Positions 33,996 through 44,374 of a stretch of DNA of 64,000 nucleotides are shown piece by piece (position 1 is the stretch's first letter; the number at the start of each line of letters is the position of its first letter). The translations under genes were made by a program, and so were the position numbers. Origin of the DNA: Taudactylus pleione (taxonomy: Eukaryota; Chordata; Amphibia; Anura; Myobatrachidae); contig JAUIMM010000738.1 of the NCBI GenBank assembly GCA_031769625.1, positions 1,245,501 through 1,309,500 on the forward strand, in the 5' to 3' direction. The notes beneath the pieces were generated by a model, which did no database searches, was not told the DNA's origin, and worked only from the letters and a program-made list of their open reading frames with translations.

Positions 33996-34938
33996 TTAGT
34001 TATCTGGCCAGCCTCGCTTGTGAAAGCCATACAGCACAAAAAGAGAGAATCTGAAGCCACCATTTGTCCCAGTAACTGCATAGCCCTGAGGACTAAGGAT
34101 ATGAAGCACCTGTAAAGTGATCCTTATTTTGGATTGAAGATCCTGAATCTTTGCCTGCGGAAGAAACACACTGTGACACTGGGTGTCGAAGAGAAGACCC
34201 AAAAATACCATCCTCTGAGATGGAATTAAATTTGACTTGGGAAAATTGATGATCCAGCCGAATCTCTGGAGCTTGCCTAAGGTAATCTGTTGCTGCAATA
34301 GGGCTTTTGAAGGCGCCCTTAGCAACAAATCGTCCAGATAAGCCAGCACATTGAACCCCCCCACTCCTGAGTAAGGAGATCATGTGTGCCATAACCTTTG
34401 TAAAGACTCTGGGAGCGGTGGACAAACCGAATGGCAGAGCCTGGAACTGAAAAGGCCGGTGCCCCACTGCAAACCGCAGCAGATGTTGGTGACCCCTCCA
34501 TATAGGAATATGGAGGTAGGCACCCTTGATATCTATGGAGGACAGAAATTCCCCTTCCTTCATGGAACAAATGACTGACCTTACTGACTCCATCTTGAAT
34601 TTTTCCAAGTGACGATAAAGATTTAACCCTTTGAGGTTTAGAATGGGATGAAACAACCAATCTGGTTTGTCTACTAAGAAAAGACTAGAGTAAAATCCCA
34701 GGCCTTGGTGTAGTACAGAAACCGGAATAATTACTCCGGAATCGCAGCACGTAGAAATTGCCTGTATGAGAGCCGCCTTTCTGCAACCATCCACAGGGAA
34801 AGGAGTGGGAAAAAAAATCTTTCTGAAACAGGACCCTCCAAATCTAAAATGTAACACCTGGTTACCGGTCCACTTATCCAAAAAATCTGGGCTGGACTGA
34901 ATCCAAGTTTCCCGGAATTTGAGTAAGCGGCCTCCCAC
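33996..34938 (-). pseudogene. DIRS reverse transcriptase / RNase H, frameshifted
   Basis: The upstream frame (34938 to about 34365) begins GGRLLKFRETW and carries the lead block GVIIPVSVLHQGLGFYSSLFLV, then PILNLKGLN, KFKMESVRSVI, EFLSSIDIKGAYLHIPI (the first catalytic Asp is in SIDIKGAY) and ALPFGLSTAPRVFTKVMA. This order is diagnostic of DIRS-group reverse transcriptases. A frameshift near 34360 moves the active-site YLDDLLLRAPS into the frame of 34364-33996. That frame continues through WIINFPKSNLIPSQRMVFLG, the RT-RNase H connection, before decaying. It is not functional as one protein. Confidence 0.88.
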
Positions 34939-34959
34939 CAGAGGTTGGGTCCCAGTCCC

Positions 34960-35560
34960 GTGGCAGTCATGGATTGACCTGATGACTTAGCAGTGTGGCT
35001 ATGGGTGCCGGGGATACCACGCCCTCTGAAGGCACCCCTAGGCATACCCCGGAAAGGCCTGAAAGCTTCCCCTGCCTTTGGTCCGAAACCTAGGAGATTT
35101 TGGTTTTGGTGTTGATACGGTAAAGACTTTTTTACCTCTTGTGACCTGAGAAATAAATGTAATTAATTCTGGACCAAACAGGCATCACAGACTGTTCAGC
35201 AGAACTTCTCCGGTAATTAATCTACCTGTGAACAACCAGCACAGAGCGACAACCTTTTGGCAACTTCTTTTGTAAAAAGTGATTGATCCCTGTTTTTGGA
35301 ACCCTTGTCTGGCTTCTCTATACTGAGAGAGTAAGACAACTCTAACCAATACAGATAACTACATAAATTACTCTGGAAAATATGTAGCACTGTTTGAATA
35401 GAAAAAAATACAAAGAAGGGTTGTTGTTTTTTATCCAGAATAGCAAGCACTGCTCCTGAAATGACAGCAAAAGAGGGGAGGCTTAATAAGACTCTAAATA
35501 TAAGGACTCCTGAAGTCTACATTCACTAGCAAAAAAAAAGCAGCGCTCAAACACCCACCA
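34960..35560 (-). pseudogene. DIRS upstream coding remnant (Gly/Arg-rich, gag-like)
   Basis: On the - strand, just upstream of the reverse transcriptase, 'MPRGAFRGRGIPG' gives an arginine/glycine-rich stretch typical of the region before the DIRS RT. Further upstream (35450-35217) a 77-codon frame has no recognised domain. Frames are broken, so this is remnant sequence. Confidence 0.45.
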
Positions 35561-35651
35561 AAATAGTGTTTGAGGCGTAGCTATGAAGCCCTGTGAGCCT
35601 GCTGTCACTCAAATGCATGGGGGTGTGACCAGGCACGCTGTTGGCATCCTG

Positions 35652-36442
35652 TTTTTTTTTTTTTTTTTTTTTCAATATTGAATTTTTATTAATTTTGGTC
35701 ACAAAATATATATAACAAGACATACAATAAAATAACAATACAAAATAATAATATAAATAACAAAATGGGGACAGGGAAAAAATTGGCCCTAGAGCCAGAG
35801 TACATCAACATAAATCACAAAAATATCAAAGTACTGTTAACATACCGTAAAATGAATTACATATAAACAATATATTATAAAACATATATCAAACAACCGA
35901 CATATAAAATTCTCCCGTCATTAAGAATCTAACACCGGCAAAGTAAGGCCAGCAATGCTTTGAGAGCATCGGGACTCTGCTCGATATTCACTCCAACTGA
36001 ACCAAATCATTAATGGATTCTTATCTGAGGTGGAGTATGAGACTCCCGCTATCTCAAACTCACAATGGGCTTGTATTTTATCCTCTATAGTATCTAATTT
36101 TGGAATAATGTCTGAACGCCAATGATAAGCAATAAGAGACTTAGTGGCAATTAAAATATGCCCCATCACATATTTATCACCCAAAGAGATATTGCCCTGG
36201 TAAACATGAAATAGTGCTAAAAAGGGGTCTGGAGGTATAGCAATCCCAGTCACTTTGGAGATTAACAGAAATACCTGATGCCACAATATATTCAATTTTG
36301 GACATGCCCAAAATACATGATAAATATCCCCAATTTGGCCGCATTTGCGCCAGCATTGGTTAGGGAGGGAAGGCCAGATTCTATGAAGCCTGTCGGGAGT
36401 TAAATACATCCTGTGAATAAGTTTATAAAACATTTCCACATG
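35652..36442 (-). mobile_element. 5'-truncated L1/Tx1-like LINE with poly(A) tail
   Basis: On the - strand the insertion ends in a poly(A) tail (T run at 35652-35671), preceded by AATAAA-containing sequence. It is flanked by a target-site duplication GGCATCCTG at 35643-35651 and 36443-36451, extended by T's. Only the C-terminal part of ORF2 is present, as usual for target-primed reverse transcription that stops early. Confidence 0.9.
35921..36439 (-). pseudogene. L1-like ORF2 C-terminal fragment
   Basis: This open frame of 172 codons has LIHRMYLTPDRLHRIWP, then CWRKCGQIGDIYHVFWACPKL. The latter is the Cys-x3-Cys...His-x4-Cys C-terminal zinc-knuckle-like motif of L1/Tx1 ORF2 proteins. The reverse transcriptase and endonuclease domains were never copied. 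The uninterrupted frame and intact target duplication suggest a fairly young insertion. The ATG at the start is incidental. Confidence 0.85.
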
Positions 36443-37119
36443 GGCATCCTGTTTTATTCAGGATGCCTGACATCATCATAGGCGTTCCCCTAGTCGCCCG
36501 CGCCTCCCTCCGGAGATCCACAGGGTTTGCCTGGCGTACAGCTGCTTAGTGATGATGTCATAGACAGCACACCTGCACGTTCATTGGCACCACATCATGG
36601 GAGCGTGGCCAACGAGCCGCCCTCTCCAAAAAGCTGGCAGCATGCTCTGTTCTGTAACACCTACAGCTGCTGCCACGTGAGTAGTAACATGCCTGGTCGC
36701 TCTGCTAAAGCGGTGTCCCGGGAAGCAGTAATACAGCAAACAAGCTTTTTGCATGTAAAAATGTATCGAGCTTACATTTTTGCCAGTGGCACCCTCAGAT
36801 GTGTGTCTGGTATGGAGAGAGTCCCAGGGACTATGTAGTTTGGTGACTCTCCCAGAGGCAGTCTTTAGAGTGGGATATAGGTTTCACACAAACCTCTATT
36901 TCTACCTAACTCCCACTCTGCTAGTGCTCGTCGTCTGTTGCCAGGAACTAAGCACCCAAACCAAAACAGGAAAATAGAGAACTCCAAGGCACTAAAAATA
37001 AGACTGAGTTTCTAGTGGAAGAGGAGGGGTTATATAGGGGGTGGGAGCCAGTGTTAGTTAGTGCCCGACTCCACAGCTCACATAACCCTGAAGTAATGGC
37101 ATCCCCCAGATGGATGATA

Positions 37120-37629
37120 AAGGAGACAAAATGTTAAAACCTGGGACTGACCCTGGAGATTTGGAAGGGTTGCCAATGTAATAGTATTTTCATGACCACG
37201 ACTATGACCTGATCACAAGCATAACTATAAACGTGAGCTCTGGAAAAGATCAAATAACTTGGGTTGATTAATTTAAGTGGAATATCTATGAAGCTTGTGT
37301 CTCACAGACAGACAACAAGCACAGACTTAATGACCTTTTTTCTATGTCCAGTATCTCGCTTCCCCTCACCCTTAAAGAACATGAAGCAGAGCTTTTCCAG
37401 TGCACCATCTGTCTGTATTTGATAGAACCCACAATGTACTGTATGTCTGATTTCCCCTTCTCCTTCCTCTGAGAATACATTTATACTTTAAGGTTCCATT
37501 ACATGCAGTTTTGTTTCACTGTAAGAACCTTGTGGAGGTTTTTTCTCAATATTGATACGCATAAGTTGAAAGTAGAATATGTTATTGAACAGTGCTTTAA
37601 AAAGCTACCACTGGTAAGGGTGTGTGTAT

Positions 37630-37690
<61 letters not shown>
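37120..37690. other. Intergenic with TA/CA microsatellite
   Basis: No gene was recognised. A TA run followed by CA repeats occupies about 37633-37697 and directly abuts the Tc1 end at 37698, whose TA target is part of the microsatellite. Confidence 0.6.
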
Positions 37691-37698
<8 letters not shown>

Positions 37699-37923
37699 CA
37701 CTCAATGCCACTTTATTAGGTACACCTGCTTGTTTATGCAACTAATGTGCCAATAACGTGGCAGCAGCTTAATCTATAGAACCATGCGTACATGATCAAA
37801 AGAATCAGTTGTGGTTCAGATGCAACATCAGAATGGGGAAGAATGTAGTCTAAGGGACTTTGAATGTGGAATGATTGTCAGTGTTAGACGGATTGGTTGG
37901 AGTATCTTAATGTGGTCAATATA

Positions 37924-38770
37924 GGGCCGTATTCAATTAGAAGCGAAAAGCGGTTTTCGCATGTTTTTTAGTGATATTTTCGCTGGGTTTTTTTTTTTTT
38001 TACTCATGAATTCAATTCCATTCCGTTTTTGCCTATGCGGAAAGTCAAGGCACCGAAATAGGCTATACTTTTTCTCCACAGAATAGCAGGTGAAAAAAAA
38101 AGTGTAAAATCTATAATGTGGGGTGCAGATGTTGGGAAACCACTCAAAACCCTTGGTACATCCCCCAAAAGGACAATTCACCCCAAAAAAGAATTAAATA
38201 ATTCCAAGAACCCCCAAAAAAACACCTTTGAAATTGGGGGACAACTTTAAAAACTAGCGAAATAAGCTTCTGGGGGTGCTATAAGAAGGGGCCAAGTGTT
38301 TTTGGGATTGCAGGTGCTTGTATGACGGAGGATTTTCACTTTTTTAAAACTTCACTTTAGAGACATTAAAATATGCTAGTACCCATTTTCCTGCACCCCA
38401 AATGTAATGGGACTACTTATTTGCTCCCAAAAATACTGCTTAATGCCATTCTCCACCACTTTTGCAAAGACGCTATTAACAAGGATTTTAAACAACTTCA
38501 GAACCCCAATTAGTTTTATTAGGGCTATTCTACATTGAGCCCCAATGTTAGTGCATCTTTTTTGCGGGGGGAAGGCTGATTTCCCCAAGTCCGACAGTAC
38601 TTTCCGCCTGTTCTGCATTCACGGCTTGCCGTTTTCGCCTGTTTTGGAATTGAACACGGTGGAAAGCGGGGACGTGCAAGATAAGTTTCTGCATCCAAAT
38701 CATGCGATGTCAGGGAAAAGTCGGGCAGGCGAAAGTTTTCCGGGGGTGGGAAACTAATTGAATACGGCCC
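37924..38770. mobile_element. Long-TIR 'GGGCCGTATTCAATTAG' element
   Basis: The ends GGGCCGTATTCAATTAGAAG and CTAATTGAATACGGCCC are inverted. The subterminal 'gcgaaaagcggttttcgc' on the left and 'gcgaaagttttccggg' on the right are weaker partners. The interior is AT-rich with C-rich 'accccaaaaa' tracts similar to 39757-40625. There is no open frame of note. It has inserted in a Tc1; 'agtatcttaat' occurs on both sides of it. Confidence 0.75.
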
Positions 38771-39039
38771 TAAGTATCTTAATTGACAGATAATTGGTCA
38801 GTCTGTCCGAGGGTGAGTATATCCAAGCACAAGTTATCTCATCTGTCGAGCATGCTGTATGGATTTTCCATGGCTGACATAGATAATTGGTGCGTGGTCG
38901 CGGCCATGCACTGTGCAATTATCGGGCCGATCAGACAATATAATTGGCTGATAATTGCACAGTGTATGGCCACCTTTATTTTCACGCACAGCCATCCCTC
39001 GTGTTTACATTGAATAATGCCTGAAACAAAAAGAAATAC

Positions 39040-39597
39040 AATGAGTGGCAGTTCTTTAGGCAAAAATGCCTTGTTAATGAGTAGGGGCTGAGGAGAATGG
39101 ACAAACCGGTTCAAGCTGGCATGAAGGCAACAGTTACTTAAATCACCATCTCTTACAACAGTGGTATGCAAAAGAGCATCTTTGAAAGCACAGTAACTTG
39201 GAACTGTGAAGTGGATACTCTACTGTAGCAGAAGACCACACTGGGTTCCACTCCTGTCAGCTAATAACAGGAAACTGAAGCTCCAGTGGGCACTGGGTCC
39301 TCAAAACGGTACAGTCGAAGATTGGAAAAAACTCTGGTCTGATACATCTCAATTTCTGCTGCACCATGCAAATGGTATGGTCCGAATTTGGCGTAAACAT
39401 GAAACCAAGGATTCCATTGTGCCTTGTGTCAACAGTTCAGGCTGGTGGTGTTGGTGTGGGGGAATACCACAGCAGGATAACATGCTATGTCACAAAAGAT
39501 ACATGTCATCTCAAGCTGGTTCCACAAACATGACAATGTGTTCAGTGTACTCCAAGAGCCTCCAGTATCATCAGATCGCAATCCAATAGAGCACCTT
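39040..39597 (+). pseudogene. Tc1 transposase C-terminal remnant
   Basis: In broken frames it encodes 'WKKLWSDTSQFLLHHANGMVRIWR', equivalent to the 'W..V.WSDES.F.L...DGRVRVWR' block around the first catalytic Asp. It then encodes QQDNMLCHK (equivalent to 'QQDNAPCH', second Asp) and 'SSDRNPIEHL' (third block). The 127-codon frame at 39206-39589 covers most of this, but stops and shifts lie within the blocks. The N-terminal half lies beyond the inserted elements to the left. Confidence 0.75.
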
Positions 39598-39756
39598 TAC
39601 CCCCTTTGCTGCTGGGGTTTTTTTCATACTTGTGTTGAGGCCATCTTCTGACATTAGCACTCATCACATTCCAACCTTAATATCACCGATTTATTTTTTT
39701 TTAATACGGTACCCACACAAATTATACTGTTTTTTTTTTTAGAAGACTTTCATGGG

Positions 39757-40625
39757 TATTCAATATGGGAGCGAAAACTCAGTTTTTGTGTTAATATCGT
39801 ACCTATGACGTCATTATCGCAGGTTTTAGTTTTACACCGTATTCAATTTCAAAGACTTTTCGCTGGTTCGAAAAGTCTTTGATAAAAAACGGGGATAACT
39901 TCTCACCATTGAATAGGTGTCGAAAAAAAGTGCAGAATTGGGGCTTAGGGGTGCAGGCTTAAAAAAAATAGCCTGCACCCCTGGGAATGACATTTAAAAA
40001 AGAACTGTGTCAAAAAAAGTTTTAAAAAAAAATAGGTACACCCCAAAAAATTAATTTAAAAATTGGGGTGAAAAAGAAAAAAAAAATTAGAATAAATTGT
40101 TTAACAATAGGGAAATAGGTTCAGGGCTATTCTGCAAGTATGCGGCAGGTGTTTTCTAGAATAGATTTATAGCGGCAGGTGCACAATTGCAGAATTTTTA
40201 AAAACTTACTTTAGGGACATCAAAATATGCTAGTACCCATTTTCATGTACCCCAAATTTGATGGGACCACTTAAAAAAAAAAAAAAAAAAATAACCTAAG
40301 TGCTCTTCTGCATCACTTCTTCAATGTCGGGAAAAAACACCTGCTGCGGCTATTTAAATCCCCGACTTTCATTTGCAGGCTAAAACGGGGGTACCCATAG
40401 TGATCCCCCATGTTTTTACAACTTTAGGGGGGTCCTACAATTTTTTTAAGGAAAATTTAGTAACTTTATACAAATCCCACTTCGCAGGCTCCCGTTTTTG
40501 TAAGTTTCATATTGAATACGGGGATAAGCGGGCGCGCGCCCGATACTTTATCCCAGGTAAAAGCTCCGATATGAAACGTAAACTTCGACAGCGAATATTG
40601 AATTCCCCTTTTTGTATTTTCAGAA
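39757..40625. mobile_element. Long-TIR 'GTATTCAAT' element, decayed
   Basis: The left end 'gggtattcaatatgggagcg' and right part 'gcgaatattgaattcccc' are near-inverted. The interior shares 'aaatatgctagtacccattttc' with 37924-38770 (about 38371), which links the two as one family. It contains a CpG-rich patch at about 40517-40535. Confidence 0.55.
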
Positions 40626-40679
40626 AATACTATTTGTGTTTAAAATGAGTAAAAGACTAACTTTTTTTTTAGCCCAAAT

Positions 40680-41620
40680 GGCCAAAAAAGTGATTTCTTA
40701 AAAAAGAGAGAGACCAAGAGAGGTTTTTTTTTTCATCTTATAAACAGAGATATTGTGTGGTTCTTGCTTCGGCAATGATCCACCTTTCCAAAATAGTAAA
40801 AAGCAGGAATCTATATGTAGAGTTTATTTTGAATTTTCACTGTCTTCATTAAAACGCTTCCTAGTTGTAGGGCAAATATGGTAGCACAACAAGGTCTCCC
40901 AATTTATATACTAGACAACCTACCGCCTTAATGAGGGACTACTTTTTTATTTGACAAGATAGGGGAGACATGGGCTTTAAATCCCATCTTACATATGCGA
41001 GTGACCCCACATTTACTGGTGCCCTCTCACTCATATACAGAAAACGTCTTTCTGTAGCGCAGGATTATATTATATGGTGATCACAATAGCTACTACTGGG
41101 CCACATAATTTGAAAAAGCGGATTCCCCTCTTTCAAATAAGGGTGCCTACAAGTTGCCAGCGTCTTTATGGTATGAGAGAGCATATAGTGCCCTAACCCC
41201 ATATACAGAAAACATATGTTTTTGCGTAGTGCAGGGTAAAGTGGCCGGTGATGACCAGACAATAAGTAGGGAGCCCATCATTTGAGTGAGAACATCCCCC
41301 ATCCCTGGACTCCATGATTTTTATGTAGTGCAGGTGGTTTTACTCACTAAGCAGTGCACATAGTTGAAAGAGGGGACTCCCCTCTTTGAAATGAGGGTGC
41401 CCACCATTATTCTAGGTGCTGGGGAGACAGTATTTTTCGTTTTTTTTTTCTTCTCAAAAGTGACATCCTGGGCATGTCATCAGCACTTCATGATCTGGCC
41501 CTGGAAGATGCCAGGAGTCCCCACACGTCCTTAGGACTGGCGGGGAAGAGGTTGCCAGAGACATTGCAAAAACAACTGACACTATCCTTGATCTAATTAT
41601 ATGTTTATGTGGCTCGTAAC
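40680..41620. repeat. Diverged tandem-like repeats, unclassified
   Basis: The phrases 'atatacagaaaacg/atat...gtagcgcagg' and 'cccctctttcaaataagggtgcc' recur at about 41033 and 41208, and at about 41125 and 41375. This suggests two or three decayed tandem units of roughly 170-250 bases. No gene was recognised. Confidence 0.4.
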
Positions 41621-41677
41621 CATCTTTGATGTTGGTTTTTATATATGTAATCCATATTTACAAATATATAAATTTGT

Positions 41678-42170
41678 TTAACCACTTGCCTGGCATGGTC
41701 GCAATTTTCCGACCACACCGAGCCGTTCTTTATCTGCTCTATTCACAAAATTTCAACCAGTCAGATAAACATGAGGGCGGCTGCAGGAAGAGAAACTTCC
41801 CGAAGCTGCTGCTCTCAGAGGGACCTTCTGGTCCCTCTGCTTGTATGTACTCTCCCCCCTGTGTTTTCTGTGCTGCCGATCACTTCTGATCTGTCATCAA
41901 AGCAGAACCCCCCCACCCAGCAGCTGGGAAAAAGTAAATTAACCTACACCCTCACCCCGTTAGTGTACCTGGTTCCATGAAACCAGCGTCAAATGGAAAG
42001 TCACGATGGTCGCGATGTTTCTGATGGTGGTTCTTGTGTTTGAAAAACGATTTATTTATTTTTTATTTTATTGTTTACAAATCTATAAAAAAATAATTTT
42101 TTTTATGAAATCATTTTGGATAAGTTGGATGACAATTTCAGAGCGTTTAAAATAAAAATAAAGTGGTTAA
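41678..42170. mobile_element. TTAA-flanked 'CCACTT' MITE
   Basis: It begins TTAACCACTTGCCTGGC and ends 'aaataaagtggttaa', with TTAA at both ends (41678-41681 and 42167-42170) and a short inverted CCACTT. The TTAA targets suggest a piggyBac-like non-autonomous element. The interior (GC-rich on the left, AT-rich on the right) has a coincidental 87-codon frame. Confidence 0.7.
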
Positions 42171-42770
42171 GAGAGTCCCTACAAATGGTTATTCTCTTTC
42201 TCTCTGTGTCAGCTATTTAAGGGAGCAAAAAAATGAAATCGCCAAAAAACGAAAAATGACAGTGAGTCCTATGAACACATACAACAGTAAGAATTACATG
42301 TGTGCAAAATAAAAGGTTTCATTCACATAGATGTAAAATATAATATTCATATTTAACAATGCTAATCTACAATATGTCTCAATCTAGCTCTACAGCTCTT
42401 GAAAGCATGATATGTTATTACCTGCTATTCTGCTGGTTGACTCTGGAGGCTGTGCACAGTGTTGAGGTCAATGCTTGCTTTTCATGAAACATCAGTCACA
42501 GAAGAGCTAGACAACATGAGACAGCACAGCCAATATAGGGGAGGTAGACATAGTGAGAAGCCTCCCAGGTGATCTCTTTACCGCAGCAAACAGGATCCAA
42601 ATAATTGATTTTGATTCACTATTCGTACTGTATGTCAATTTACGGATTATATAGCTGCTGATATTTTAAACATATATAAAATGGTGGTTATCCAGTACGT
42701 TCTAGGATCCAGTTAAATTATAACCAAACCACAACTTTATACAGAAATATAACAATGAAAAAAAATAAGG
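42171..42770. other. Short intergenic spacer before the CCNI poly(A) site
   Basis: No coding or repeat feature was recognised. The sequence lies just beyond the presumed CCNI cleavage site. Confidence 0.5.
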
Positions 42771-42774
42771 ACAC

Positions 42775-43918
42775 GCTGACATTAGGGCAATGTTTTATTG
42801 CAACCAGTAAAGATTCCATCGGCCATGCCTGCCCCAGACTGAGCAGTGATCTCTAAGGTAGGTTGTCATGAAAAATACAGTTTTACAGGCAAAATAAATA
42901 AGCATGCTGGGACAAAGAAGAGGTATTGCTAACCATTTAAACATTTCTAACGTTAATGTACTCTAGTTAACACCGTCCCAGTGAAAAAGGCATTTCCGAT
43001 GTTTATGGGAAAAATATTGGAACATCCTGCAAAACCAACCATAGTTATATCATGATGCATTTTTAAAACTACAAATAAGTGATTTTTTTTTTCTAATATT
43101 TAAATTGTATTAAAATAGTGGGTGCAGACCTGCGAATGAAACCACATCATATTGACTGCAAGAATACACATCACCAGTAGAGCATGACTGCACTGCAAGG
43201 TCCATTGCTATAGAGTACAAGCATAGAGGTAACTTCTAGAACTAATTAAACTGAATTCTCACAAGCGCCTCTAATTTGTATAGCAGGCGGTATTATTACA
43301 ACCCACATAATGCTTAAAAAAGCTGAGAGGATTTTACATGGCATTACAATTAAACAACTATTTAACTTTGTATTGTTATCATTTTGTCTGTTAATTTTAA
43401 AGGAATGGAAAAATGTTTAGAGTAAGGTCAGTTTTCACCAAAAAGCAGAGGCAAACTGAAAGCATTGACCAAGATAAAAGCGAATACTCAAGGACAACTG
43501 TAGAACACAAGATAGAAAGAGACTCACAAATGTCGTCAAGGCGCACAAAATACAGCAGATACACCAGCAAAAAACACAGTGGAACTGACAACACTAGTAA
43601 AGTTAAACATTTTTGCTACAATTTTGTTGTTTTTGGGTGTTTTGATTATTTTGTACTTTTTGTTTTAAGTTTTCATTTTTTTTTTTTATTTAAATGACAG
43701 ATGGAACAAGAGTCAGCAGCATGAGAAATCAGGCAGGGCTTGTAGACCTCTGCCCAGAACTGGTAAGGCATGGCCTGGTATAGCATTTAGCACTTGAGCA
43801 CCATTCCTGCTTAGGAGGTCTCCAATGCACTGCATTGAAAGATGCTCCCCCAACAACATTTGAAGGTGTCAATGGGAATCTTATCTAGCATGCGGTTTTG
43901 CAATGTGAAGTGATGATA
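42775..43918 (-). other. CCNI: CCNI 3'UTR (inferred)
   Basis: Sequence between the CCNI stop codon and the AATAAA at 42799-42794, with no transposon visible inside. Another AATAAA on the - strand lies at about 43685-43690 and would give a UTR of about 230 bases. The frame at 43413-43697 on the + strand is not a gene. The length of about 1.1 kb is inferred from the signal only. Confidence 0.55.
42794..42799 (-). promoter_or_regulatory. CCNI: CCNI poly(A) signal AATAAA
   Basis: On the - strand it reads 'gcaataaaacattgcc', a canonical hexamer about 1.1 kb after the CCNI stop, with T/G-rich sequence further downstream on the - strand. Confidence 0.5.
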
Positions 43919-44374
43919 TTACATGACAGACACAGCTTGTAACTGGGGACATGGGGATATGCTGCCCTCTTGCCTAGATAGGCCACTACTGCATGCAGCT
44001 ATCTCCACGCTCCCAGACTCTACAGTGCTATCTTCATTGTACAGCCTCTTGATCCCATCATAGAAGTCGTCAACTTCCATCTGCTCCACTTTTCGCTTGG
44101 TGGAGGCCTGCTTGCAGGCTGTTGGAGCTGCCAGCCGCTGGTAGAAGAAAGCCGTTTCCTTCATAAGAGCTCCTGGTTTGCTTTTGCCCTGGTTGTGGAC
44201 TACTGGGCCTGGGACAGGGGAGGGACGGAATTGGTACGCTCCTCTGTTGCAGGTCACCAGTGTCCGCTTGAGAGGACTGTAGACGTATACAGCATTGGGA
44301 GGCAAGGAAGCCTGCAGAGGAGAAAGGTGCCGTGCTGCCTCTTCCCGACAGAGGAACAGCTGGGAGCTATCCAT
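43919..44374 (-). CDS. CCNI: CCNI last coding exon (C-terminal tail)
   Basis: The acceptor is cttttattacag before 44374 and the stop codon TAA is at 43921-43919. It encodes 151 residues from [17 protein letters not shown] to the end, ...PQLQAVSVM. The middle ([19 protein letters not shown]) and the tail ([36 protein letters not shown]) are conserved with human cyclin I although they lie outside the cyclin fold. The variable Ser/Pro-rich segment between them differs freely. Confidence 0.97.
   Translation of the reverse strand: MDSSQLFLCREEAARHLSPLQASLPPNAVYVYSPLKRTLVTCNRGAYQFRPSPVPGPVVHNQGKSKPGALMKETAFFYQRLAAPTACKQASTKRKVEQMEVDDFYDGIKRLYNEDSTVESGSVEIAACSSGLSRQEGSISPCPQLQAVSVM

Larger units (their letters stand above)
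33500..37110 (-). mobile_element. DIRS-type retrotransposon, internally deleted, with LINE insertion
   Basis: The reverse transcriptase (34938-33996) and a Gly/Arg-rich lead-in are DIRS-like. Near the low-coordinate end, two related segments occur ('gaagtccatagggtccacagggatactatgggg' region at 33535 and 'cagggtccataaggatccacagg' region at 33888), as expected for DIRS terminal/internal complementary repeats. The recombinase that should follow RNase H is missing. A 5'-truncated LINE interrupts the 5' part (35652-36442). The outer boundaries are approximate. Confidence 0.6.
37698..39600 (+). mobile_element. Tc1-like transposon, split by MITEs and 3'-truncated
   Basis: The left end 'gcactcaatgccactttattaggtacacctg' lies after TA. 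The expected inverted right end is missing; similarity stops near 39600. The 847-bp element at 37924-38770 and a second GC-rich inserted or duplicated segment (about 38780-38990) separate the N-terminal and C-terminal transposase parts. Confidence 0.7.

Noticed and set aside
43413..43697. 94-codon frame on the + strand
   Set aside because: It is antisense to the CCNI 3'UTR, low in complexity at its end, with no domain.
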